Shown here piece by piece: positions 1 to 7,182 of a DNA stretch of 21,712 bases. The first letter of the stretch is position 1, and each line of letters starts with the position of its first letter. Source of the DNA: CAG-611 sp964487215 (GTDB lineage: Bacteria; Bacillota_I; Bacilli_A; RF39; UBA660); the NCBI GenBank assembly GCA_964487215.1, contig CAZAPU010000011.1, positions 1 through 21,712 on the forward strand. Direction: 5' to 3'. The notes under the pieces were generated by a model. That model searched no databases and was not told the DNA's origin. It saw nothing but the letters and a program-made list of their open reading frames with translations. Made by a program: the position numbers and the translations under genes.

Positions 1-706
1 CAGAAGTACCAATTAAATATAAATCTTCGCCTTCTATTTTATACATCATATTTTCCATTTCTTCAAAACTCATAACTCCAGTTACAACTTCACTTCTAAT
101 CATAAAAGGTGGAATACAATAAGTAAATCCTTTGTTTATCATAAAATCTCTAGCATAAGCAAGTATACTTGAATGCAATCTAGCAACATTACCAGTTAAA
201 TAATAAAATCCATTTCCGCTTGTTTTTCTAGCACTATCTAAATCTAATCCATCCAACTTTTCTAAAATATCTGTATGATAAGGAATCTCAAAATCAGGAA
301 CAATAGGATCCCCAAATCTCTCTATTTCTACATTTTCACTATCATCTTTTCCAATAGGTACAGATGCATCAATAATATTAGGAATCTTCATCATTTTTTC
401 TTTTATACTAATTTGGAGTTTTTCTTCATTTTGTTCTAAAGATACTAATTCATTATTTATTTCTGTAACTTTTGCTTTGCATTGTTCTGCTTCATCTTTT
501 TTACCTTCTCGCATTAATGAACCAATTGTCTCACTAATATTGTTTCTTTCAGCTCTTAGTTTATCTATAGTTCCTTTTATTTCACGATTTTTTATATCTA
601 AATCATATACTTCATCTACTAAAGGTAATTTTTGATCTTGAAATTTTTTCTTAATATTTTCTTTTACAATCTCTTTGTTATTTCTAATTAAATTAATATC
701 TATCAT
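1..706 (-). CDS. serS: Serine--tRNA ligase, N-terminal part (cut by window edge)
   Basis: Cytoplasmic enzyme charging tRNA(Ser) with serine. The ATG at 706 has a strong SD (AAGGAG) 7 bases upstream, and 235 codons are visible before the window ends. Residues 1 to about 110 form the basic, Leu/Glu/Lys-rich helical N-terminal arm that in SerRS grips the tRNA long variable arm (start MIDINLIRNN, with LRAERNNISE near residue 70). The class II core begins near residue 135 with SGNGFYYLTGNVARLH, then IPPFMIR (motif 1 region) and GEDLYLIGTS (leading into motif 2). In the common bacterial enzyme the last element reads IPTAE; here it is IGTS, so this may be a divergent SerRS subfamily. It has its own promoter (729-757) and lies downstream of the spoVS terminator, so it is probably monocistronic at its 5' side. 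The family call is firm; the subfamily is inference. Confidence 0.95.
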   Translation of the reverse strand, partial: MIDINLIRNNKEIVKENIKKKFQDQKLPLVDEVYDLDIKNREIKGTIDKLRAERNNISETIGSLMREGKKDEAEQCKAKVTEINNELVSLEQNEEKLQISIKEKMMKIPNIIDASVPIGKDDSENVEIERFGDPIVPDFEIPYHTDILEKLDGLDLDSARKTSGNGFYYLTGNVARLHSSILAYARDFMINKGFTYCIPPFMIRSEVVTGVMSFEEMENMMYKIEGEDLYLIGTS

Positions 707-728
707 AATATCTCTCCTTATAAAGTTA

Positions 729-757
729 ATTTTACAAAAAAATCATTTATAAGTCAA
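729..757 (-). promoter_or_regulatory. Sigma-A type promoter of serS
   Basis: On the minus strand, TTGACT (-35, 752-757) and TAAAAT (-10, 729-734) are separated by exactly 17 bases. The start site would fall about 15 bases before the serS start codon, leaving a very short leader with only the SD. There is therefore no room for a T-box riboswitch. Confidence 0.75.
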
Positions 758-790
758 TAAAGCATTATATATCTATCAATTTATTTCTAT

Positions 791-814
791 AAAAAAAGAG
801 ACTATCTAGCCTCT
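791..814 (-). terminator. Intrinsic terminator of spoVS
   Basis: The minus strand reads AGAGGCT-AGAT-AGTCTCT followed by a T-run. This is a 7-bp stem with one G-U pair and a 4-base loop (797-814), with the U-tract at 791-796. The spoVS stop codon (802-804) lies inside the hairpin. Confidence 0.8.
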
Positions 815-1062
815 ACAATAAGCTTAATTGCAGTTCTTTCCTCACCATCAATAGAAATATCTGCAAAAGCTGGAATACATATTAAATTTTTACCACTTGG
901 AGCAACAAATCCTCTTGCAATTGCAATTGCTTTAATTGCTTGATTTAAAGCTCCTGCTCCAATTGCCTGTATTTCTACCGTTCCCTTATCCCTAAATACA
1001 TTAGTAAGTGCTCCTGCTACTGAATTAGGATTAGATTTACTAGATACTTTAAGTGTGTCCAT
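802..1062 (-). CDS. spoVS: Stage V sporulation protein S (SpoVS) family
   Basis: Small Alba-like nucleic-acid-binding family. In B. subtilis SpoVS acts in spore coat/engulfment-stage development, but the family also occurs in lineages not known to sporulate. The protein is nearly a textbook match: LKVSSKSNPNSVAGAL at the start, EIQAIGAGALNQA, ARGFVAPSG, LICIPAFADI and the end IDGEERTAIKLIVEAR. With the ATG at 1062 it is 86 residues, the usual family length. The frame stays open up to a GTG at 1104, but that would add 14 residues foreign to the family. The nearest SD-like AAAGGA (1077-1083) is about 14 bases from the ATG, which is long, so initiation is not fully settled. The small membrane protein upstream has its own terminator, so spoVS is probably transcribed alone, though I see no convincing promoter. 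In B. subtilis spoVS lies downstream of the ymf/recA region, which fits the position here. Confidence 0.95.
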   Translation of the reverse strand: MDTLKVSSKSNPNSVAGALTNVFRDKGTVEIQAIGAGALNQAIKAIAIARGFVAPSGKNLICIPAFADISIDGEERTAIKLIVEAR

Positions 1063-1121
1063 ATATATTTTATCATTCCTTTCTATAATATAATGTATGA
1101 ACACACTTTATATTTAAGAAC

Positions 1122-1154
1122 AAAAAAATATTGTAACTATAGAGTTTCAATATT
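1122..1154 (-). terminator. Intrinsic terminator of the small membrane protein gene
   Basis: The minus strand reads AATATTG-a-AACT-ctat-AGTT-a-CAATATT and then a T-run. This is an 11-bp stem with one A/A mismatch, a 4-base loop and a U-tract at 1122-1128. The TAG stop (1137-1139) of the gene it terminates is inside the hairpin. Confidence 0.85.
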
Positions 1155-1448
1155 CTCTTTATTTTCTTCAGTTATTGGAAGTTCTTTTTCTTCTTCAACA
1201 GTTTTTGTTTTTTCTTCAAGAACTTCTGTTTTTAATTCTTCTTTCTTTTCTTCGGTCATATCTTTTATTTTTTCTAAATTATCTTCTAAATTAATAGTTT
1301 CTAATTTTTCTTCAATGTCTACTGTATCATCTTCTTTTTTTGGTTTTCTATAAGCAAGTATTCCAACTACTACAGCTGCAAGTAATAAAATCATACCAAT
1401 TACTATTAGTACTGTTGGAAATTCAATTAAAGATTTTATATTAAACAC
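1137..1448 (-). CDS. Small single-pass membrane protein with acidic coiled-coil tail
   Basis: I do not recognise a family. The 103-residue protein has one strong hydrophobic helix at about residues 11-34 (PTVLIVIGMILLLAAVVVG), then a short basic patch (YRKPKKE). The rest is a Glu/Lys-rich, probably coiled or disordered tail of about 65 residues rich in EEK repeats. The basic patch after the helix suggests an N-out, C-in topology with the tail in the cytoplasm. The start is GTG at 1448, chosen because AAAAGGAGA lies 8 bases upstream; an ATG inside the SD region is in another frame. It has its own promoter (1476-1504) and terminator (1122-1154), so it is an independent transcription unit between ymfH and spoVS. 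Function unknown; a scaffold or adaptor role is only a guess. Confidence 0.75.
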   Translation of the reverse strand: MFNIKSLIEFPTVLIVIGMILLLAAVVVGILAYRKPKKEDDTVDIEEKLETINLEDNLEKIKDMTEEKKEELKTEVLEEKTKTVEEEKELPITEENKENIETL

Positions 1449-1475
1449 ACAACCATCTCCTTTTACTCTAAAATA

Positions 1476-1504
1476 ATGATAACAAAAAACATATTATTTT
1501 GCAA
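1476..1504 (-). promoter_or_regulatory. Promoter of the small membrane protein gene
   Basis: On the minus strand, TTGCAA (-35, 1499-1504) and TATCAT (-10, 1476-1481) are spaced by 17 bases. The SD and GTG start follow about 12-28 bases further on. Confidence 0.6.
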
Positions 1505-1527
1505 TAATTTTATATTTATAAAATTAT
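1504..1527. repeat. Perfect AT-only palindrome between ymfH and the small membrane gene
   Basis: ATAATTTTAT and ATAAAATTAT form a perfect 10-bp inverted repeat around a 4-base spacer. It lies 27 bases after the ymfH stop and abuts the -35 element of the next gene. No T-run follows on either strand, so it is a poor terminator. It could be a weak transcript-end hairpin or an operator, and in such AT-rich DNA it could be chance. Confidence 0.45.
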
Positions 1528-1553
1528 ACTTAACATATTTATTTTTAGAACAA

Positions 1554-2816
1554 TTATTTAGGTAAAATTTTTAGTATTGCTTCATTTTTAAAATTTAACT
1601 CTTTTATTAATTTATTAATTTCTTTAATTGTTATATTTTTATAATCATCTATCTTATTATTTTTAAAATTACCATAATTAATAATATCATATAATAAACT
1701 ACCACTTATAGCAGATATATTATCTAATTCTTTTATTTCATTTGCAATCCATACTCTTTTTGTTCTTTCTAAATCTTCTTCTTTTATTTTTATATTTTTT
1801 AATTCTTTTTGAATTGATTTACATAATTCATCAGGCTTATTTGTAATAGCCATAAAATTAACAAATACTTTATCATAAGTTAATTCTACTGAATAATTAA
1901 ATTCTATGAATAAATCTTTTTGTAGTCCATTTTCATAAAAATTTGATGTATTTCCAAATAGTATTTTTAAAATTATTGATATATATTGATCTACCAAATA
2001 TCTATTTTGTTTGAAACTATTTAAATTCATTTTATATCCAATAGCTAATTTAGCTGTACTAATATCCATTGTTATTGTTTCTTCTTTTTTATTTATAGTT
2101 ATTGGTTCTTCATCAATTATTTTTTCAATTCTTGTTTTAGGATTTTTAAAATTTTTTAATTCATTTTTTATAATATTCATTGTTTCTTCAGGATCAAATT
2201 TACCTGCTACAATAATAAACATATTATCTGGTCGATAAAAAGCATTATAAGAGCTAATTAAATCTTCTTTAGTAATTCTTAAAATGTCCTTTTCAGTTCC
2301 TATTACCCTTTTACCATATGGATCTTTTTTAAATGTGTTTTTTCTTATTCTATCATACAATAAAATATCAGGATTATCTTCTCTCATTCTTGATTCTTGG
2401 ATAATAATGCCTTTTTCTTTTTCAACTGTTTCATCTGTTATATCTATTTTTGTAATCCAATTAAGTAAGTATTCTAAGTTCTCCTTAAATTGATTATTTC
2501 CATTACAATAATAATTTGTATAATATATTGATGTACCAGCATTAACATCAGTACCTGAAGCAGAAAAAAATTTAAAAGGATGAATTATATCTTTTCTTTC
2601 AAATAATTTATGTTCTAAAAAATGAGCTACACCTGATGGTACTTCTATTTCTTTATTATCTACTTTAAACTTTGTATTACTATTTCCATATTTTACATTA
2701 AAAGAAATATAAAAACTTTTTTTATTTGGCATTGGAAGAAGAAATACTTCTAAATTATTAGGTAACTTATCATAAAATAATGTTTCTTCTAAATTATTTA
2801 TATTAATCTTCTCCAT
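1554..2816 (-). CDS. ymfH: M16 family zinc peptidase, YmfH-like
   Basis: Catalytic-type M16 (pitrilysin/insulinase fold) peptidase of 420 residues. The inverted zinc motif HxxEH is present as HFLEH at residues 65-69, and the third ligand is probably E141 in EKGIIIQES. The second, non-catalytic M16 half follows at about 190-400. In B. subtilis and relatives YmfF and YmfH form a pair annotated as associated with 5-aminopentanol modification of elongation factor P; the substrate is not established from sequence. The ATG at 2816 lies 14 bases inside the end of ymfF, so the two are translationally coupled, which fits a heterodimer of one active and one inactive M16 chain. In this compact genome it is part of the ftsK-deoD-ymfF-ymfH unit. 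Confidence 0.9.
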   Translation of the reverse strand: MEKININNLEETLFYDKLPNNLEVFLLPMPNKKSFYISFNVKYGNSNTKFKVDNKEIEVPSGVAHFLEHKLFERKDIIHPFKFFSASGTDVNAGTSIYYTNYYCNGNNQFKENLEYLLNWITKIDITDETVEKEKGIIIQESRMREDNPDILLYDRIRKNTFKKDPYGKRVIGTEKDILRITKEDLISSYNAFYRPDNMFIIVAGKFDPEETMNIIKNELKNFKNPKTRIEKIIDEEPITINKKEETITMDISTAKLAIGYKMNLNSFKQNRYLVDQYISIILKILFGNTSNFYENGLQKDLFIEFNYSVELTYDKVFVNFMAITNKPDELCKSIQKELKNIKIKEEDLERTKRVWIANEIKELDNISAISGSLLYDIINYGNFKNNKIDDYKNITIKEINKLIKELNFKNEAILKILPK

Positions 2817-4074
2817 TATCTTTCTCCTTTAATAAATAAATAAGATCTATTTTTACTTTTTTTGCTACTTTCATTATGTCTTCTTTAGTTATTTTTTTAA
2901 TTGTCTTAATAGCATTGTCCACTGTATCAATTTTCAAATAATCCATACTAAAATAATATTCTGCTATTGAATTTTGATATTCTTCAAATTCATTTAATGA
3001 ACTAATTATCAATTCTTTTGCATTATTAAGAATTTCTTCTTCAAAATCTCCTTTTATCATATTATTCATTTCTATTTTTATTGCTTCTATAGCATCATTT
3101 ACAGTAGAAGCCATTAATCCAGTTTTTATAAACATTACATTGTCATTCTTTTGATAATAAGAATTTATGTTATAAGTAAGAGATTTTTTTTCTCTAACTG
3201 TTCTAAATAATTTTGAATCTGGATAATTACCTAAAATTGTATTATATAAAAACATTGTATACTTTTTTTCTACTTCAGTTAATTTTTTTAAGGACATGGC
3301 AATAATTAAAGAAGTTTGTTTAAATGGACCTTGTTCCATTATTTTCATTTCTTTTTTTGTTTTTGATTGATATTCTTTTACTATAGCAACTTTATCTTTT
3401 TTTCTTGTTTTTAAATCAATATTTTTTCTTATTAATTTTTCCATTTCATAAAAATCAATATCACCTACTACGAAAATATCTAACAAACTATTATTAATAA
3501 ATTTTTGATAATATTCTGCTAAAGAATTTGAATCTATTTTTTCTAAATCTTCTAAATAGCCTTCCATATTATAAGAAAAAGGATTAGTATCATCTAATAA
3601 TTCTTTTGCTTTCATCCATGAATAACTACTTGCATAATCTTTCATTGATATAATATTACTTTTTATTAAATTCTTTTCTATTTCAACTGTTTCATCATTA
3701 AATTTGTTATTATTTATATTAGGATTAAAAATTATATTTCTTATAAAATCCATTGATTCTTCTAACATAATATCATTTGTATATTTAGGATTAAGTATTG
3801 AAAAATTCATATCAGATGCAATATGATAACCAATTCTTCTATTTGATGCATAAAAGTTTAAACCATATAATTCTTCTTTTCTTATATTCATTAATCTTTC
3901 AGTAGGATAATTCTTACAAGACGAAAACATAACATTTAAAAGTAAATTTCTAATTGTTATTTCATCTTTTTTTATTTCATCTCTAAAGATAAATTTAAAA
4001 AAAATAGTCTTAAATTTATCTGTTTTTATTAATCGTAAATTATAAGAACCTATTTCTATTTTTCTATATTCCAA
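2803..4074 (-). CDS. ymfF: M16 family peptidase-like protein, YmfF-like (no zinc motif)
   Basis: M16-fold protein of about 423 residues that lacks HxxEH. The corresponding segment reads SSCKNYPTERLMNIRKEELYG, so it is presumably a non-catalytic partner. The R-Y-like element near the C-terminal half (LFRTVREKKSLTYNINSYY) is the conserved substrate-cleft region of M16 proteins. I prefer a TTG start at 4074 because GAGGTGA lies about 5 bases upstream; the GTG at 4083 sits within that SD and would be 3 codons longer. The 3' end overlaps ymfH by 14 bases. It probably forms a heterodimer with YmfH, by analogy with other paired M16 proteins. The spacing to deoD is about 45 bases without a terminator. 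Confidence 0.88.
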   Translation of the reverse strand: MEYRKIEIGSYNLRLIKTDKFKTIFFKFIFRDEIKKDEITIRNLLLNVMFSSCKNYPTERLMNIRKEELYGLNFYASNRRIGYHIASDMNFSILNPKYTNDIMLEESMDFIRNIIFNPNINNNKFNDETVEIEKNLIKSNIISMKDYASSYSWMKAKELLDDTNPFSYNMEGYLEDLEKIDSNSLAEYYQKFINNSLLDIFVVGDIDFYEMEKLIRKNIDLKTRKKDKVAIVKEYQSKTKKEMKIMEQGPFKQTSLIIAMSLKKLTEVEKKYTMFLYNTILGNYPDSKLFRTVREKKSLTYNINSYYQKNDNVMFIKTGLMASTVNDAIEAIKIEMNNMIKGDFEEEILNNAKELIISSLNEFEEYQNSIAEYYFSMDYLKIDTVDNAIKTIKKITKEDIMKVAKKVKIDLIYLLKEKDNGED

Positions 4075-4118
4075 GCAAATCACCTCATCATTAGTATTAA
4101 CTAAATTGTTTAATATTA

Positions 4119-4811
4119 TTAAATTGATTCAAGTGCTAAAATAATTGCTTCATTAAATGTTGTTTCTCTATCTTCACTTGATAATTCTTCTTTTGTTATT
4201 AAACTATCAGAAACAGTTAATATACTTGCTGCTTCTTTATTATATTTTTTTGCTATGTAAAATAAAGCAAAAGTTTCCATTTCTACTCCAAGACAAAAAT
4301 TTTCTTTGATTTTTGAATCAACAAAGTCATTATAAAACACATCAGTTGTATTAATATTACCTATTCTTATTTCTAAGTTTTTTTTAAAAGCAGTATCAAT
4401 AATTTTCTGATTTAAGAACGAAGAACCTTTTATTAAATTTAATTCAATTCCTGATAATTGGCATGCAAAAGATGAAGTTGTATAAGCTTTCTCTACTAAA
4501 ATTATATCTCTTAACTTTATTTCTTCATAATAGCTGCCACATGAACCAACTCTAATTATTTTTTCAACATCATACTCATTATACAACTCTGTTGCATAAA
4601 TACCCATACTAGGCATTCCCATTCCAGATGACATAACTGTTACTAGTTTATCCTTATAATATCCAGTATATACCAAATTAAGTCTAACATTACTAACAAG
4701 CTTCGGTTCTACTAAGTATTTTTCTGCTATATACTTTGCTCTTAAAGGATCTCCTGGCATTATAACTAATTTAGCTATTTCTTCCTTTTTTGCACTAATA
4801 TGCACACTCAT
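4119..4811 (-). CDS. deoD: Purine nucleoside phosphorylase, DeoD type
   Basis: Phosphorolysis of purine (deoxy)ribonucleosides to free base and (deoxy)ribose-1-phosphate in the cytoplasm, for purine salvage. At 230 residues it matches the hexameric DeoD family (about 235). Residues that bind phosphate and nucleoside in E. coli DeoD align at the same numbers: H4, R24 (MPGDPLRA), R43 (SNVR), R87 and S90 (RVGSCGS). VEME is at 176-179 and the catalytic Asp equivalent is D202 in VSDSL. The SD is GGAG, about 9 bases before the ATG. It starts 23 bases after ftsK, so it is very likely cotranscribed. In B. subtilis deoD is not between spoIIIE and ymfF, so this insertion is a local rearrangement rather than a functional link I can support. 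Confidence 0.95.
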   Translation of the reverse strand: MSVHISAKKEEIAKLVIMPGDPLRAKYIAEKYLVEPKLVSNVRLNLVYTGYYKDKLVTVMSSGMGMPSMGIYATELYNEYDVEKIIRVGSCGSYYEEIKLRDIILVEKAYTTSSFACQLSGIELNLIKGSSFLNQKIIDTAFKKNLEIRIGNINTTDVFYNDFVDSKIKENFCLGVEMETFALFYIAKKYNKEAASILTVSDSLITKEELSSEDRETTFNEAIILALESI

Positions 4812-4834
4812 ACTATCAACTCCAATTATTCTTT

Positions 4835-7087
4835 TTATTCTTCGTATTGATCATTATCTTCAAGTTTTACTAAAACTGCTCTTGGTTTAGATCCATTTTG
4901 AGGACCAATTATGCCTCTTTCTTCAAGTAAATCTATTATTCTTGCTGCTCTATTATATCCAAGTTTAAATCTTCTTTGAAGTAAACTAGCACTTGCTTTA
5001 CCACTAGTAATAACAAATTCTACTATTTGATCATATAAAGGATCATCATATTCTTCTTTGTCACCACTTAATGGACTACTTTTTAATTCTTGATCTTTAT
5101 CTTCCGCACTTGCAAAGAAATTTTGATCATATTGTGCAGTTTGTTGTTTTATTACATAATCTACTACTTTTTCAATTTCTACATCACTTACAAATGCACC
5201 TTGAATTCTTTGTGGTGCTATACTACCCATAGGTAAATATAACATATCTCCTTTACCAAGTAATTTTTCTGCTCCACCCATATCTAATATTGTTCTAGAA
5301 TCTATTTGTGATGAAACTGTAAAGGCTAATCTTGAAGGAATATTTGCTTTAATTAATCCAGTAATTACATCCGTAGATGGTCTTTGAGTTGCTACAATTA
5401 AATGTATTCCTGCCGCTCTAGCCATTTGTGTTATTCTCATAATTGATTGTTCTACTTCTTTTCCTGCTACAATCATTAAGTCAGAAAGTTCATCAACTAT
5501 TACAACCCAATATGGTAGTATTCTCATTTTTTCATCTTCTGGTTTATTAATATTATATTTATTAACAAATTCATTATAACCTTCAATGTTTCTTGTCTTT
5601 GTTTCTTCAAATAAGTCATATCTACGATCCATTTCTGAAACAGCTTTTTGTAAAGCAACAGATGCTTTTTTAGGATCATTTACAACTGGTACTACCAAAT
5701 GAGGAATACCATTATAAACACCAAGTTCTACTTTTTTTGGATCTACTAAAATAAGTTTTACTTCATCAGGTTTGGCAAACATTAATATTGATAAAATTAT
5801 ACAGTTAATACATACTGATTTACCAGAGCCAGTAGCTCCTGCTACAAGTAAATGTGGAGTTTTATTGATTTCACAAACTTGAACATTACCCATTATATCT
5901 TTTCCTAAACCTACACTAAGTTTAGTTTGAATTTTATTTTCTCTTTTTAGTGCTTCAAGTGTTTCTTTTAAAGTAACCACTTGAGCATATTCATTAGGCA
6001 TTTCAATTCCAACTGTATTCTTTCCAGGAATTGGTGCTTGAATTCTAACATCCTTTTTTGCAAGTGCTAATGCTATCTCACGATTTAAGCCTAATAGTTT
6101 TGATAATTTTGTTCCTTGTAATAGTTCAAGTTCATATTGAACTACACTAGGTCCAATATTAACAGTAACAACTTCACCATGAATACCAAAATCTGCTAAT
6201 GTTTGAACTAATTTTTTAGAATTGGCTTCTATTAAGGTACGATCAAGTGTTTTTTTGTTTTTAATTGGTTTATCTAATAAATCAAAACTTGGTAATATAT
6301 AATTCTTATTTGTTTGGACAATTTCCTCTACATTAGTTTTTTCTTCTACTGGTATTGTATGAGTCAATTCACTAATGTTTTTAACCACTATTTTATCTTT
6401 ATCATTAAATTCTTGATTAATATTATCATTTATTTTAAATTTTTCTGTATTATTTTTTCCCTCATATTTTGATTCTTTATTTGGTAAGATATCTTTTACT
6501 TTATCACCAGCAGTTTTAATAATATCAAAGATAGAGAAACCAGTAAATATCATTACTCCTGCTCCAATAAATATCCAAATCACTATATTCGTTCCTTGTA
6601 TATCAAATAGTTTATTGAATAAACTACCAAATAATGCTCCTATGATTCCTCCACCTGTATTAGCTAATGTTGGATCAAAAATACCAGGTTTTATTTCTGA
6701 ATTCATTATTCTAGTAATTCCTTCCATTAAGTAATCAACTGTTTCTCCAAGTATTTTTGTTATATCAATATTTACAAAAACAAACTTTTCATGTAATAAA
6801 ACAAGTATTCCAATTACTACTAAATAAATACCTAAACTTTTAGTAGTAAAAAAGTTAACCTTTTCTCTTTTTATTATCATATAAATTCCAATAACTAATG
6901 TTGCTACTAAAAGTAAAATATATAAAGAGCCTACTAAAAACAAGGAAAATGAAGCAATTGCTTTACCAACAGGTCCATATTTTCCAATGCCTAAAATACT
7001 TATTAATACAAGTAAAACACCCATTAATTCAGGATAATTTTCAAACTTTTTTTCTTTACTATTACTTCTTTTTTTTCTCTTTGCCAT
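4835..7087 (-). CDS. ftsK: DNA translocase FtsK/SpoIIIE
   Basis: Membrane-anchored hexameric motor that pumps chromosomal DNA through the closing septum (or into a forespore). The 750 residues show a basic N-terminus, about four transmembrane segments between residues 20 and 190 (around 21-38, 46-72, 84-100 and 165-185), and a short linker rich in Asn/Lys/Glu. The RecA-like motor follows: Walker A GATGSGKS at 417-424 and Walker B VVIVDELSDL at 528-537, then ATQRPSTDVITG. A C-terminal winged-helix gamma domain (about 685-748, ASLLQRRFKLGYNRAARIID) would read orienting DNA sequences. The length is close to SpoIIIE (787) with a shorter linker. The SD GGAG is about 8 bases from the ATG. It heads a unit with deoD-ymfF-ymfH; an upstream rnjB neighbour matches B. 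subtilis order. Whether it serves sporulation or only division cannot be told. Confidence 0.97.
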   Translation of the reverse strand: MAKRKKRSNSKEKKFENYPELMGVLLVLISILGIGKYGPVGKAIASFSLFLVGSLYILLLVATLVIGIYMIIKREKVNFFTTKSLGIYLVVIGILVLLHEKFVFVNIDITKILGETVDYLMEGITRIMNSEIKPGIFDPTLANTGGGIIGALFGSLFNKLFDIQGTNIVIWIFIGAGVMIFTGFSIFDIIKTAGDKVKDILPNKESKYEGKNNTEKFKINDNINQEFNDKDKIVVKNISELTHTIPVEEKTNVEEIVQTNKNYILPSFDLLDKPIKNKKTLDRTLIEANSKKLVQTLADFGIHGEVVTVNIGPSVVQYELELLQGTKLSKLLGLNREIALALAKKDVRIQAPIPGKNTVGIEMPNEYAQVVTLKETLEALKRENKIQTKLSVGLGKDIMGNVQVCEINKTPHLLVAGATGSGKSVCINCIILSILMFAKPDEVKLILVDPKKVELGVYNGIPHLVVPVVNDPKKASVALQKAVSEMDRRYDLFEETKTRNIEGYNEFVNKYNINKPEDEKMRILPYWVVIVDELSDLMIVAGKEVEQSIMRITQMARAAGIHLIVATQRPSTDVITGLIKANIPSRLAFTVSSQIDSRTILDMGGAEKLLGKGDMLYLPMGSIAPQRIQGAFVSDVEIEKVVDYVIKQQTAQYDQNFFASAEDKDQELKSSPLSGDKEEYDDPLYDQIVEFVITSGKASASLLQRRFKLGYNRAARIIDLLEERGIIGPQNGSKPRAVLVKLEDNDQYEE

Positions 7088-7123
7088 AGATACACTCCTA
7101 TCATCCTATAATTATTATAACAT

Positions 7124-7132
7124 AAAAATTAT
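7124..7132 (-). promoter_or_regulatory. Extended -10 promoter of ftsK
   Basis: The minus strand reads TGT-TATAAT, a perfect -10 hexamer (7124-7129) with the extended TGn element. No good -35 is visible at 17 bases. It lies after the RNase J gene and its hairpin and about 37 bases before the ftsK ATG. Confidence 0.6.
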
Positions 7133-7146
7133 TTTTTTCTATAAAA

Positions 7147-7182
7147 TAAATAAAAAGATAAAAGTTTTTATCTTTTATCTTT
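7147..7182 (-). terminator. Terminator hairpin of the RNase J gene
   Basis: On the minus strand AAAGATAAAAG and CTTTTATCTTT form a perfect 11-bp stem (7154-7164 with 7172-7182) around a 7-base loop. A T-rich but interrupted tail (TTATTTATTTTA) follows. The hairpin begins at the last base of the stop codon. Confidence 0.65.

Noticed and set aside
707..760. T-box or other tRNA-sensing leader of serS
   Set aside because: The promoter leaves only about 20 bases of leader, too short for a T-box.
1093..1353. Plus-strand Ser/Phe-rich open frame opposite the small membrane protein
   Set aside because: It is the antisense shadow of a Glu/Lys-rich coding region; it has no SD and runs across the terminator of the opposite gene.
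2011..2493. Two plus-strand open frames inside ymfH
   Set aside because: Antisense shadows of a conserved M16 peptidase gene, hydrophobic only because AT-rich antisense codons read as Ile/Leu/Phe.
6898..7089. Plus-strand open frame opposite the ftsK N-terminus
   Set aside because: Antisense to the transmembrane region of ftsK, with no SD and no recognisable content.
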